A stretch of 64,000 nucleotides of DNA, taken from Pleurodeles waltl (Eukaryota > Chordata > Amphibia > Caudata > Salamandridae). The translations under genes were made by a program, and so were the position numbers. Shown here in pieces: positions 11,513 to 22,175 of this stretch. Below the pieces are notes generated by a model, which was not told where the DNA came from, searched no databases, and saw only the letters and a program-made list of their open reading frames with translations. How positions within the stretch are numbered: the first letter of the stretch is position 1; each line of letters opens with the position of its first letter. The stretch lies in NCBI RefSeq assembly GCF_031143425.1, contig NC_090439.1, forward strand, positions 356,432,027 to 356,496,026. The letters run 5' to 3'.

Positions 11513-12043
11513 AGTGTTTTTTTCTCTGGCTGCATAATTGTGTCTGGTGGTGAAATGACCGCAACTAACTACAAGCAATATTGCTGAGCATCATTCAGGA
11601 GGCAAAGAAGCATCACTACTATTAAAGTTCTTTGATGCAGAAGCTAAAAGGTAGACATGATGAAAAGTAGCATTGAGAGAGTGGAGAATATGGGAGTTTC
11701 AGGGGCATTATCTTAAGGAAGACACATCGCAAACAGGATTTAAGGCTGGCCTATGTGACCCATTGGTTACTCAGATACAGTAGATGTGGTACACTGGCTA
11801 CCACCCACGGTCCATCCTTTAGGGCGAAGGGGCCACGCTCCCCAACCTTTTGCCCCTCATGAGGAGTGGCTCTCAGGTTGATCAAAGGTCAGCCTGTCAG
11901 ACACTCTTCATGTTCAGCTCAGGCAGCCAGGAGTGGGACATGGGCAATTTGCTTTTTGCTTTTGGTTCTCTGATGTTCCCCTGCATATATTGTTGATATT
12001 TTTGGACTCTTGTTTTGGGTTGCACCTGTGAGGCCTTGGCAGA
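11513..12043. other. Spacer upstream of gag remnant, no LTR recognised
   Basis: If the gag at 12044 kept its 5' LTR it should end here, but no sequence resembles the LTR ends seen at 16704, 21858, 32764 or 54899. Confidence 0.45.
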
Positions 12044-13140
12044 ATGGAAGTCAACTTTTGGCAACTATTCATCTATAAAGAGAGGGAGCTTAAAAGATTC
12101 TACAGGCAAAGGGGACTGACTGCAAAGAGGAAATCCAGAAGAGAGGATCTTGAATCAGCCCTGTTTCAATATGAGCTGAAGCGCTGGATAGCAACACTAC
12201 CAGTTGAGTCTGAGGAGGAGGACTACTCGGATGAGGAAAGAGAACCAGTGAGAGATGAATGGCTCATAGCTCAGGAGCCGAGGCTGGAATAGCTAGATGA
12301 TGAGATTGAGAGGGCTGAGGCAGAGAGAGCCTTAGCCCGGGAAAAAGAAAGGATTGCAGCTCAGGAGCTGAGCTGTGAAGAGCTGAAACTGGGAGCCGTG
12401 AGGGCTGAGTCCAGTTCAGATGGTGGCAGAAAAAACCTTCTATCCAGTACTGCTGAAGAACTGCACATGCCCAGAGAAGTGGTGCCCTACTTGAACAAGG
12501 GTGTTAACACACACCAAGAGACACTCTACTGACTCTAGGTGAGAGTGACAGGGAGAGGGATTCCCCCAGGTAGAAGTCCTGGTTATGGAGTGCAAAGTCA
12601 TCCCAGAAGAGGGTGGGTTGAGTGTCAGGGACAGTCAGGTACTGTCTCATCAGTCTCAGGAGGATGATGTGAGGTACTTTTTCAAGGCTGAGCCACTGGA
12701 TGGTTGGGTGAAGGGTACTTTAGTTAATTCATGTGAGGGGATGAGTGATGTAATTGCTGGAGAGCATATGTCTAGTCCCTATTTTCCAGAGCTACGCCAA
12801 CACCAGGTGGAGTGTGAGATCTCTGACCCCAGGGAACTAACACTGGAGGCAGACCTCTGGGTGAGTACCAGAGAGTCTGAAGAGGCATTTGGGGGTGCTC
12901 CTGAGAGGAGTGGTCTAGGTATTTCCCAACCAGGTGAGGTAGGGAAGGATTGTAGTGTCCCAGGTAGGTCCCAGTGTAGTGGGATGGGTGAGGGACCCCA
13001 TGTCCAGTCTCAAAGCTGAGAGAATGGGGATGAGCTGAGTCCAAAGGTGCCCAAGATCCGGTCTGAGGTCCTGGAGGGTTCCATGAGGGAACACTAGGAG
13101 GGGAGCCTAGCCTGTACCGTAGGGCCATCTGTTGAGGGAG
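12044..13140 (+). pseudogene. gag: Old gag remnant of a long-LTR retrotransposon
   Basis: The frame from the ATG at 12044 runs 82 codons, starting MEVNFWQLF, with charged acidic and basic runs like the N-terminus of the intact gag at 16856. It stops at 12292. A second stretch (12760-12890) matches the capsid end of that gag: the EHMSS, LRQHQVE and PRELTLEAD positions correspond to EHILT, LRQHLVD and PRELGEAAD. Most of the capsid between them is missing or shuffled. This is the older element into which the 14214-21858 copy inserted. The inferred continuation is at 21859-22175. Confidence 0.65.
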
Positions 13141-14213
13141 ACCCCACAGTGTCAGGAGAACTTGGAGGGGCAGCTATAGCCAGCGTCCCACCAGTTCTGG
13201 GGTCTGGCAGTACCACTTCTAGTGTGGGGGTGCAGAAGTCCAGACAGAGGGTTGAGAGGGGGTTGCGGACCCCAGTGGAGAACCTGGAGGGTCTGGGGAC
13301 AGCTCTGAGAGCAAAGCCCACCAGGAATGACCTTGGTGAGACCATTTCTGGGTTGGGGGGAAGCCAGACTCTGTCAGATGGGCAGAGGTCAGGAGACCTG
13401 CGCCAGCCAGACTCTTGTGTGGCCCTTGGGGATTGTGTATCCCTTGAGGGGGGTATGTGTGCCTCCCTGGAAGCATGGTGTGCCAGGCAATGATTCAACT
13501 GCAGGGTGGTGACTCTGGGTTGAATGATCAGGTTCAGGGGATAAACTCTGACCTTATGGCGGGTAGGTGTGCTCCGAAGTAAGCCCTGGTGCGCCAGGCA
13601 GTGGTTCAACAGCACGGTGGTGACTCTCGGTTGGATGACCAGGTTCAGAGGGTAAACTCTGACTTGGTGGGGGGTAGGTATGCCCCCCAGGAAGTCCTGG
13701 GTTGCCAGTAGGTGGTCCAGTCTGTGGGTACAGACCATGGACTGGAGGATCAGGTGCAGGGGGTAAACCCTGACCTGAAGGGGAGGGCGGTTTGCCCAAT
13801 CACCCCCCCCCTGTGTGATTTTAAGGAGTACTCTCCCTGAGGGGGGTGCAGAACCCTGAGAGTAGGGCAAGGGAGAGAGACACTCACCTCTGACCCCAGT
13901 GCAATCTAAGGTTACAGACCCTGGGTTAGAGGACCAGTTGCAGGTTAACATCCCTGCACTGGTGGGAGAGTTGTGCAGGACTGCTTCTACAAGCACCCTA
14001 ACAATTTTTGACTCTGGGGGTGCCGCTCCTGGAGGGAGGGTACAGAGCCCCAGAGGGGAGGACCAGGGTCAGGTTGTCATCCCTGACCTGGTGGAAGAGA
14101 GAGTGGTCAAAGGGTGCCAGGCATCTGGGGCTTCCGCCCCCACTCTCCCAGTCACAGTGGTTGGAGAGGCCTGAGGTCGAGCTCTGATCCCTGACAGTTG
14201 TCAGGGGTCATTG
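13141..14213. repeat. Remnant interior with 110-bp tandem repeats
   Basis: Between about 13449 and 13790 three units of roughly 111 bp repeat. Each carries GGTAGGTGTGC/GGTAGGTATGC, a CCAGGCAGTGGTTCAAC-like core and CAGGTTCAG.GGTAAAC. Further degenerate units follow to about 14110 (GGACCAG.T.CAGGTT). Overlapping frames on both strands, including a 300-codon minus frame, come from this repeat and lack domains. It is probably decayed coding DNA between gag and the missing 3' part of the old element. Confidence 0.6.
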
Positions 14214-16704
14214 TGTGTGGGAAAACAGGGCTGATTGCAGAGGCCCCCTAACTTTTTGCCCCCATTTTCCACTTTATGCTGGTGTTTTCCTGACTCTGAT
14301 GGTGCCCTGGGTACTGCTAACCAGTCCCAGGGCCTGTGCTCTGTGTAAAATGGATATGCAAATTAGGCTAATTATAATTGGCTAAGTCAACCTACCTATA
14401 AGTCCCCAGTATATGGTAGGGCATGTAGGTTTAGGGACCACAGCATAGGTGGTGCACACCTAGGTGCACTGCTGAGGTGCCCAGTGTCATTTTAAAAGCA
14501 AGCCTGCCTTGCTGGCTGCTTTTAAATTAAAGTTATATGCAAATTCGACTTTGGAATTAAAGGTACTTCCAAAGTCTTAAACTACCTTATTTTTACATAT
14601 AAGTCGCCCCTAAGGTGTGCCCTATGTGCCCCTAGGGCTGGGTGCCATGTAACTATAAGCAGGGACTTTATAAAAATAGATTTATAAGCCCTGGTGAGGT
14701 AAAAACAGCCAAATTTGTTTTTCCCTCATTGAAGTAAATGGCCTTCATAGGCTAGAATGGGCAGACTTTATTTTAAATTTTAAAGTCTCCTTAAATGTTA
14801 CATACCAAGAATTTGGTATCAAATTGATTGTTGTAATAAATCCCACAACTTCCAGTTGTTGGATTTAATATAACTTGTCCAGGTAAAAAGTTTAGACTTT
14901 ACCTAAAAAGTTGCTAATTTCAGCTCTGCATTGTTTTTGCTGCTGTGCTCTGATTGGCCAGCCTGCAGCAGCTTCTGCCAGGCTGCCTTGATTAGGTGTG
15001 AAGTGGCCTGGCTTCACACAAAGGAATGTGCTTGGGGGAGAGAATCTCCCCTCAGCAGATGGTGAGGCAGGAAGGGGGAGGGCTGCCAAACTGGTCTTCA
15101 AAGGCAGAGAAGGACATTTGTAGCACCCAGCAACACCCCCACATCCTGCAACCCCAGACAATTAGGTGCCCCCTTGATTAGATTAGGAGAGGGCCGGAGA
15201 GGGGTGTGTTTATGATTTTTAGCCACACCAGTGGGTGGGCTCAGCCAGATGTAACCTCCAAAAATCAGATTCATCCATGTTGGATTTTTAGAGACTGTTG
15301 CCTTCTGGGATGGATTTTTGCCACACTTCCCAGGAAGTGGTCATCACAGGGGGACGACCCTGTCCCTGATTGGAGAACCAGGGCCCCCCTGCTTTTCACC
15401 CAGGAGCAAGGATAAAACTGGCAGACCTGCACCCACACCTCAGATCCCCTCCAGAATTCAACAAGAAAGGAACTAAAGAAGAAGAAGGACTGCCCTGCTG
15501 GACCCCTGGCCTGCACCTGGACCCTGCACTCAGAAGGACTGCACCAGCTGCACACTTGGGCTTCACCACAAGAAGGACTTTGCCTGGCTTCAACTGGTTC
15601 AAGGAGGGACTCCCTGTTTGCTACAGGTGAAAATTTGCTAAACCAGAGTCCCCTGCACCAACTCCTGAAGAAAGCGACCAGCTGACCACTGTCCAGTGGC
15701 CAAAAAGGAGTTTGCGGCAGGTGCATTCTGGGAGTTGAAGTTCGCACCCCCCAAGGACCATCACAGAACTTCTGGACCCTTGGGGTGAGCTGTGGACCCC
15801 AAAAGAACCTTAAAAGAACATCTGGGTGAAGCCCCAGAAGTTTGGAAAAGATTTGAGAATTTTTGGAAAAAAGCTCCAGAGAGGGACCGACCCGCCGCGG
15901 AAATTCTAGCCGGCTGCCTCAACCGCGACCCGGCCTGACTTCGTGGTTCGTCCCGGTAAAGAAAAACATCCAAAAAAGAGACTTAGTCCGAACGTAAAAA
16001 GTTGACCGGGACCTCCCAGCCATCGTATCCGAGAAGGGCTCCATGGACGTCGGATCAAGATCCAGGTTTACCCCGGTCGAAGGATTTTCATCTCGAAAAA
16101 ACAACTAAGTCCGAAGGTAAAAGTCTCCACCGAGGAAACCCACATCGCGTATCCAGACAAGGGCTCCAGGAGGTCGGATTCAACTGGCAGGTTCGTCCCG
16201 GTGAAGAAAAACTTCAAAATAAAGACTAAGTCAGAAGGTAACTTTTTAACCGAGGCCTCCCGCGACCTGTAGCCGAGCAGGGCTCCATCGCGGTCGGCCT
16301 GAAAGCTTGACTTTGCCCCGGTCGAGGTGCAACCAGATGACCCGATTGGCGCTTTTTGTTTCTAAGCGCTAGAAAAGTAATAATTCTTTAAAAATTCATA
16401 TCTCCGGTTCCCCTGAACCGATTTTAATTGTTTTTGTGTCATTTTAAAGATAAAAATATAAACTATTTTTATAAATTGGTTTTGGATTTTTAAACTGTTT
16501 CCTGTGTTTTATTTAATTACTGTTTTGTGATATTTGAATGCTTTACACTTTGTCTCCTAAGTTAAGCCTTGACGCTCGTTGCCAAGCTACCAAGGGTTGA
16601 GCTGAGATTAATTTACTGAGACCTAACTGTACCTATGTGGAGGTTAGTGGCTTGTTGCTAGGTGTAGGTACCTACCTGCCCTACCAATAACCCATTTTCC
16701 AACA
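14214..16704 (+). repeat. 5' LTR (2491 bp)
   Basis: Begins TGTGTGGGAAAACAGG and ends CCATTTTCCAACA. Nearly identical to 19368-21858. ORFs on its minus strand (for example 15271-15747) are broken relative to the other LTR by a 1-base indel near 15906, so they are not conserved genes. Confidence 0.97.
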
Positions 16705-16709
16705 TAATT

Positions 16710-16729
16710 GGAAGCAGCGACGGGATCCT
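16710..16729 (+). promoter_or_regulatory. Candidate primer-binding site
   Basis: TGGAAGCAGCGACGGGA starts six bases after the 5' LTR and begins with TGG, as expected for pairing with a tRNA 3' CCA end. I cannot name the tRNA. Confidence 0.55.
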
Positions 16730-16855
16730 GTACTTGTGTTCAATATCACGTTACAGTTTTGGGTAAAACAAATTAAAAATCCTTTAAATTGTCCTAGTGC
16801 AAAAATTGTTTTTAATTTTTGCAAAAAGTTTTTGTTGACACAAAACTAGGGAACC

Positions 16856-18019
16856 ATGGAGCTTGATCTGGCTAGCCTACCCACACTGACAGTAGTCCAG
16901 CTTAGGGGGTTGTGTATTGAAAGAGGGTTGCCTGCAACCACTGATCTCAGGAAGCAAATCCTGATCACATCCCTGACAGCATGGGCTGAGGCCCAAGAGG
17001 TAGAGTCAGAAGACGCTCCAGAGGAGGGAGAAAGAGGGGAGGATGCAAGCTCTAACCACTCAGGGGAGGGAAGGCATCTGAACCCAAGTGAGGATGAGGA
17101 AGAACGGTCCTCAGTAAATACAGTCACTAGGGGCAGATCCAAAGCTAGTGGTGGGAAGGAGGGCCTTTCAGGAGGAGAGAACCCATCCATCAGAGAAAGA
17201 GAGCTGGAGGCCCAGCTAGCATACATAGCTTTGGAAGCAGAGAAGCTGGCCCTAGAAAAGAAAAAGTGGGCATACAAAGAGAAAAGAGATGGAAGCAGCG
17301 ATAAAGAAGCTGAGGTGTCCATGGGTGGGGGAGTTTGCCCCAGATTACCCAAGGGGGTGGTTCCTGCTTATGTAGAGGGGGATGACATAGATAAGTGGCT
17401 GGGGGCCTTTGAGAGGGCACTCCAAATGAGAAGGGTTAGGCCTCAATACTGGGGTTCCCTTTTGTGGGAGTTGGTCCCCAACTCAGGGAGGGATAGGCTT
17501 CTGACCTTGAGGGGGGATGAGGCAGATTCATACCCTAGTATGAAGAGGTGCTTAGCCAAGAAGTTTGGTCTGACCCCAGAGCAATATAGAATGAAGTTCA
17601 GGGACACCCAGAAGGTCAGTACCCAGTCTTGGGTTGACTTTGTGGACATTTCACTAAAGGCACTAGAGGGCTGGATTATTGGTAACAAAGTAGATACTTA
17701 TGAGGGGTTATACAATCTGATCATGAGAGAGCACATCTTGACCAATTGTACCCAAGAAAGGTTACGCCAGCATCTAGTGGACTCTAAGCAGACCAACCCT
17801 AGAGAGCTAGGGGAGGCAGCTGATGAGTGGTTGAGAACCAGGGTGGTTGTCAAGTCCCAGGGGGGAGACTCCAAGAAGGGGGGGACAGGTCCCCAAAAAC
17901 CTAAGGAGGGAGGTGGTAAGCCCACCACAGAGACTCCCTCTGTACCCCAGAACCCTAAGAAGGAGGAGAGTAAATCCCACTCCCACTCTGACAAGCAGAG
18001 ACAGGGGACCCAGGGTTAA
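16856..18019 (+). CDS. gag: Gag polyprotein (capsid part)
   Basis: A 387-codon frame starting at the first ATG after the 5' LTR and primer site. The N-terminal 35 residues are followed by an acidic/serine region (about 45-90), a predicted coiled coil rich in E, K, A and L (about 118-150) and a capsid-like helical region (about 165-330) with conserved-looking WELVPN, FGLTPEQYR and SWVDF segments. The C-terminus is basic and proline/serine-rich. Gag forms the particle that packages the RNA. The frame ends at TAA (18017-18019), but the zinc knuckle expected at a Gag C-terminus lies in the same frame just after the stop, next to a run of eight A. The stop may be read through or may be a recent mutation. 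Homologous fragments occur at 9540 and 12044. Confidence 0.85.
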   Translation: MELDLASLPTLTVVQLRGLCIERGLPATTDLRKQILITSLTAWAEAQEVESEDAPEEGERGEDASSNHSGEGRHLNPSEDEEERSSVNTVTRGRSKASGGKEGLSGGENPSIRERELEAQLAYIALEAEKLALEKKKWAYKEKRDGSSDKEAEVSMGGGVCPRLPKGVVPAYVEGDDIDKWLGAFERALQMRRVRPQYWGSLLWELVPNSGRDRLLTLRGDEADSYPSMKRCLAKKFGLTPEQYRMKFRDTQKVSTQSWVDFVDISLKALEGWIIGNKVDTYEGLYNLIMREHILTNCTQERLRQHLVDSKQTNPRELGEAADEWLRTRVVVKSQGGDSKKGGTGPQKPKEGGGKPTTETPSVPQNPKKEESKSHSHSDKQRQGTQG

Positions 18020-18028
18020 AAAAAACTC

Positions 18029-18724
18029 TTGGACAGTAGGGCTTGCTTTGACTGTCAGCAGACAGGTCACTTCAGAGGAGATGCAGCCTGTCCAAGGAAG
18101 GTGGTTAGCACTGGGCTGTCCAGTGTAGCCATAGAGGAGGATTCCTCAGATGATGAAGTCCTCCTAGCACTGTGCTGGGAGACAGGACCAGATGGTAAGC
18201 TGGTGATCCCTGAGGGTGGGAGTAGGCACTTCCACCACATTCAAGTGAATGGGATCCCTACCACTGGCCTGAGGGACACCTGTGCCAGTCACACTATAGT
18301 GAGTGACCGGTTAGTGACGCCAGACATGTATGTCCCAGGAAAGACAAAGAAAGTCAGGATAGCCACAGGGGAGGTCACCTCCAAACCTGTAGCCATAGTG
18401 CCCCTAGAGAGGGAGGGTATCCTTGACTGGATTAGGGTGGTAGTCAGTGCTGACCTCCCCCTAGATTGTATCCTGGGCAATGACCTCCCAGAGGTGAGTC
18501 TGGTCCCAGATGGGGTGGTCGCCCAGGGCGCCCCCCCAACCCAAAGTCCTGGGGAGTCAGTCCCTACAGTTAGGAGACAGGGGTCCCCAAGAAAAGGAAA
18601 GAAGAAAAGGAAGGGTAGGCCACTCTTAAAGAGAGTTCCAGGGAGCCAAAGGCCTTCTGCCCCAGTAGGGGGGAGCCCAGAGTTGGCACTGGTGAGGCCT
18701 CACCTGACCCCAAGGAAGTCCTGA
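18029..18724 (+). CDS. Zinc knuckle plus aspartic protease region
   Basis: In frame with gag after its TAA. Numbering from the ATG at 18029, residues 6-21 form a CCHC knuckle with spacing CX2CX4HX6C, two residues longer than the usual final spacing. Residues 70-160 look like a retroelement aspartic protease: a flap-preceding strand, the active-site segment LRDTCAS (D83) and the closing ILGND motif near 149-155. The usual DSG/DTG active-site glycine is Cys85 here, which could impair catalysis. A lysine-rich tail and TGA follow. No RT sequence follows. Translation probably needs passage through the gag stop, since this ATG is not at a natural start. It is either a gag-pol remnant after loss of pol or the working minimal form of the family. 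Confidence 0.75.
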   Translation: MDSRACFDCQQTGHFRGDAACPRKVVSTGLSSVAIEEDSSDDEVLLALCWETGPDGKLVIPEGGSRHFHHIQVNGIPTTGLRDTCASHTIVSDRLVTPDMYVPGKTKKVRIATGEVTSKPVAIVPLEREGILDWIRVVVSADLPLDCILGNDLPEVSLVPDGVVAQGAPPTQSPGESVPTVRRQGSPRKGKKKRKGRPLLKRVPGSQRPSAPVGGSPELALVRPHLTPRKS

Positions 18725-18744
18725 GTAGTCAGGCAGCTGTCCAG

Positions 18745-19245
18745 ATGCAAGGTGTTGCCCCTGCACTGACAAAAGGGAGAGTGGAAGGAGGGTGTCTGCC
18801 ACAGGAGGTGGTAGCCCCCCACTCTAGACAGCAAGAGGGGTGCCAGGACCCCAAAGTTGCCCTTAAAGCAGCTCAGCCACCTGTCAGTGGAGAGCTTAGG
18901 GTGTGGTTCTGGGTACTGACAGCTGTCAGTAGCCTCTGCTGGGTGCTAGCCTTCCTGGCAGCACTGTACTTGGCCTGGGAGGCAGACCCCAGGGCCAATA
19001 GCAAAGTAGGCCCCCTGACCCTATTGGTCATGGTGGGGTTGCTCAAGTGTTGGGTGACCTCTTTGGGTAAGCTAGGTGTTGCCCTAGCAAAGTTTGGAGT
19101 AGGGGAGGTGGGCACCTCACTACCCAAGTTGGCAGAGAGAGAGGAGGAAGACCTCCCTAGAGGGAAGTTTCAGTTTGAATTGGGTCCTTTTACTGTTGGG
19201 ATGGCTTCACTACCCAGAGGGAGTGACCCTGACAGGAGGATGTAA
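18745..19245 (+). CDS. Small two-helix membrane-type protein of unknown function
   Basis: A 166-codon ORF, in a different frame from gag and protease, occupying the place where pol/env would lie. Residues 53-78 are a strong hydrophobic segment (LRVWFWVLTAVSS onward, ending LYLAW). Residues about 88-105 form a second, weaker one. A short amphipathic repeat (GKLGVALAKFGVG) and an acidic-to-basic tail follow. No signal peptide, glycosylation sites or furin site are visible, so it is not an obvious envelope. It ends about 110 bases before the purine tract. It could be an env-like remnant, a captured ORF or a chance frame. I do not recognise it. Confidence 0.45.
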   Translation: MQGVAPALTKGRVEGGCLPQEVVAPHSRQQEGCQDPKVALKAAQPPVSGELRVWFWVLTAVSSLCWVLAFLAALYLAWEADPRANSKVGPLTLLVMVGLLKCWVTSLGKLGVALAKFGVGEVGTSLPKLAEREEEDLPRGKFQFELGPFTVGMASLPRGSDPDRRM

Positions 19246-19355
19246 GGCAGAGTAGGCCCTGCAAAGGGACAGCCAGTTTTCTTCACTGTCTTCCTCGCCT
19301 AACAAGCCAGGAAGACTCTCCCAGGGTTGGGCTGAGTCTCCTGGGCGTGTGGGCT

Positions 19356-19366
19356 GGGGGGGGGGG
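19356..19366 (+). promoter_or_regulatory. Polypurine tract
   Basis: Eleven consecutive G ending two bases before the 3' LTR, the position of the plus-strand DNA primer in LTR retroelements. Confidence 0.75.
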
Positions 19367-19367
19367 T

Positions 19368-21858
19368 TGTGTGGGAAAACAGGGCTGATTGCAGAGGCCC
19401 CTTAACTTTTTGCCGCCATTTTCCACTTTATGCTGGTGTTTTCCTGACTCTGATGGTGCCCTGGGTACTGCTAACCAGTCCCAGGGCCTGTGCTCTGTGT
19501 AAAATGGATATGCAAATTAGGCTAATTATAATTGGCTAAGTCAACCTACCTATAAGTCCCTAGTATATGGTAGGGCATGTAGGTTTAGGGACCACAGCAT
19601 AGGTGGTGCACACCTAGGTGCACTGCTGAGGTGCCCAGTGTCATTTTAAAAGCAAGCCTGCCTTGCTGGCTGCTTTTAAATTAAAGTTATATGCAAATTC
19701 GACTTTGGAATTAAAGGTACTTCCAAAGTCTTAAACTACCTTATTTTTACATATAAGTCGCCCCTAAGGTGTGCCCTATGTGCCCCTAGGGCTGGGTGCC
19801 ATGTAACTATAAGCAGGGACTTTATAAAAATAGATTTATAAGCCCTGGTGAGGTAAAAACAGCCAAATTCGTTTTTCCCTCATTGAAGTAAATGGCCTTC
19901 ATAGGCTATAATGGGCAGACTTTATTTTAAATTTGAAAGTCTCCTTAAATGTTACATACCAAGAATTTGGTATCAAATTGATTGTTGTAATAAATCCCAC
20001 AACTTCCAGTTGTTGGATTTAATATAACTTGTCCAGGTAAAAAGTTTAGACTTTACCTAAAAAGTTGCCAATTTCAGCTCTGCATTGTTTTTGCTGCTGT
20101 GCTCTGATTGGCCAGCCTGCAGCAGCTTCTGCCAGGCTGCCTTGATTAGGTGTGAAGTGGCCTGGCTTCACACAAAGGAATGTGCTTGGGGGAGAGAATC
20201 TCCCCTCAGCAGATGGTGAGGCAGGAAGAGGGAGGGCTGCCAAACTGGTCTTCAAAGGCAGAGAAGGACATTTGTAGCACCCAGCAACACCCCCACATCC
20301 TGCAACCCCAGATAATTAGGTGCCCCCTTGATTAGATTAGGAGAGGGCAGGAGAGGGGTGTGTTTATGATTTTTAGCCACACCAGTGGGTGGGTTCAGCC
20401 AGATGTAACTTCCAAAAATCAGATTCATCCATGTTGGATTTTTAGAGACTGTTGCCTTCTGGGATGGATTTTTGCCACACTTCCCAGGAAGTGGTCATCA
20501 CAGGGGGACGACCCTGTCCCTGATTGGAGAACCAGGGCCCCCCTGCTTTTCACCCAGGAGCAAGGATAAAACTGGCAGACCTGCACCCACACCTCAGATC
20601 CCCTCCAGAATTCAACAAGAAAGGAACTAAAGAAGAAGAAGGACTGCCCTGCTGGACCCCTGGCCTGCACCTGGACCCTGCACTCAGAAGGACTGCACCA
20701 GCTGCACACTTGGGCTTCACCACAAGAAGGACTTTGCCTGGCTTCAACTGGTTCAAGGAGGGACTCCCTGTTTGCTACAGGTGAAAAATTGCTAAACCAG
20801 AGTCCCCTGCACCAACTCCTGAAGAAAGCGACCAGCTGACCACTGTCCAGTGGCCAAAAAGGAGTTTGCGCCAGGTGCATTCTGGGAGTTGAAGTCCGCA
20901 CCCCCCAAGGACCATCACAGAACTTCTGGACCCTTGGGGTGAGCTGTGGACCCCAAAAGAACCTTAAAAGAACATCTGGGTGAAGCCCCAGAAGTTTGGA
21001 AAAGATTTGAGAATTTTTGGAAAAAAGCTCCAGAGAGGGACCGACCCGCCGCGGAAATTCTAGCCGGCTTGCCTCAACCGCGACCCGGCCTGACTTCGTG
21101 GTTCGTCCCGGTAAAGAAAAACATCGAAAAAAGAGACTAAGTCCGAACGTAAAAAGTTGACCGGGACCTCCCAGCCATCGTATCCAAGAAGGGCTCCATG
21201 GACGTCGGATCAAGATCCAGGTTTACCCCGGTCGAAGGATTTTCATCTCGAAAAAACGACTAAGTCCGAAGGTAAAAGTCTCCACCGAGGAAACCCACAT
21301 CGCGTATCCAGACAAGTGCTCCAGGAGGTCGGATTCAACTGGCAGGTTCGTCCCGGTGAAGAAAAACTTCAAAATAAAGACTAAGTCAGAAGGTAACTTT
21401 TTAACCGAGGCCTCCCGCGACCTGTAGCCGAGCAGGGCTCCATCGCGGTCGGCCTGAAAGTTTGACTTTGCCCCGGTCGAGGTGCAACCAGATGACCCGA
21501 TTGGCGCTTTTTGTTTTTAGCGCTAGAAAAGTAATAATTCTTTAAAAATTCATATCTCCGGTTCCCCTGAACCGATTTTAATCGTTTTTGTGTCACTTTA
21601 AAGATAAAAATATAAACTATTTTTATAAATTGGTTTTGGATTTTTAAACTGTTTCCTGTGTTTTATTTAATTACTGTTTTGTGATATTTGAATGCTTTAC
21701 ACTTTGTCTCCTAAGTTAAGCCTTGACGCTCGTTGCCAAGCTACCAAGGGTTGAGCTGGGATTAATTTACTGAGACCTAACTGTACCTATGTGGAGGTTA
21801 GTGGCTTGTTGCTAGGTGTAGGTACCTACCTGCCCTACCAATAACCCATTTTCCAACA
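19368..21858 (+). repeat. 3' LTR (2491 bp)
   Basis: Same ends and length as the 5' LTR. Differences from it are scattered single substitutions plus a few 1-base indels. The minus-strand frame of 262 codons at 20425-21213 is interrupted in the 5' copy and is rejected as a gene. Confidence 0.97.
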
Positions 21859-22175
21859 CTGTGGCTTTCTGTCCTGGTGAACAGAGGTGCCCATGGGGAG
21901 GAACGAGAGTCACACCCAGGGTGTGGAATGGGCAACACCACTGTGTTGGCCCTGGTGGTACTATCTGCCTATATGGATACATCTGTGAGCAAAGTAAAGT
22001 TAGGTGCTGCACAGATGGTATCTGCAGATGTGGAGAAGGGTTCCCCATGGGTTAGCTTAGTGGGCCCTCAGAGTATGGACAGAGGGATCCAACTGGAGTC
22101 AGGAAGGTGTAATACTGGAACATGCCCCTGCTGTAGTGGGCCTGGGTTCTGTTCTCCCCAGGCTTTAGGCTGGTA
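21859..22175 (+). pseudogene. Old element interior, 3' remnant before its LTR
   Basis: Follows the young element and leads directly into the LTR at 22176 through a GGTAGGGGG purine run, as expected for the end of an internal region. A frame from 21928 (MGNTTVLALVVLS) includes a hydrophobic segment and recalls the position of the membrane-type ORF at 18745, but similarity is too weak to claim homology. Confidence 0.5.

Larger units (their letters stand above)
14214..21858 (+). mobile_element. Young non-autonomous LTR retrotransposon (gag-protease only)
   Basis: A 7645-bp element bounded by two direct repeats of equal length (2491 bp each). Comparing them by eye I count about 25-30 differences, close to 1%, so insertion is recent relative to the surrounding decay. 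In order: 5' LTR, candidate primer-binding site (TGGAAGCAGCGACGGGA, from 16710), gag, zinc knuckle plus aspartic protease, a small membrane-type ORF, an 11-G purine tract (19356-19366) and 3' LTR. No reverse transcriptase, RNase H or integrase is encoded, so mobility would need another element. Flanking CATTG and CTGTG do not match as a target duplication, which is odd for so young a copy. The lineage is probably Ty3/gypsy-like from the gag-PR layout, but without RT this is uncertain. Confidence 0.9.

Noticed and set aside
13094..13996. 300-codon minus-strand ORF
   Set aside because: Lies over 111-bp tandem repeats, antisense to gag-like remnants; repetitive composition only.
20425..21213. 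262-codon minus-strand ORF in the 3' LTR
   Set aside because: The 5' LTR copy breaks it with a 1-base indel, and no domain is present.
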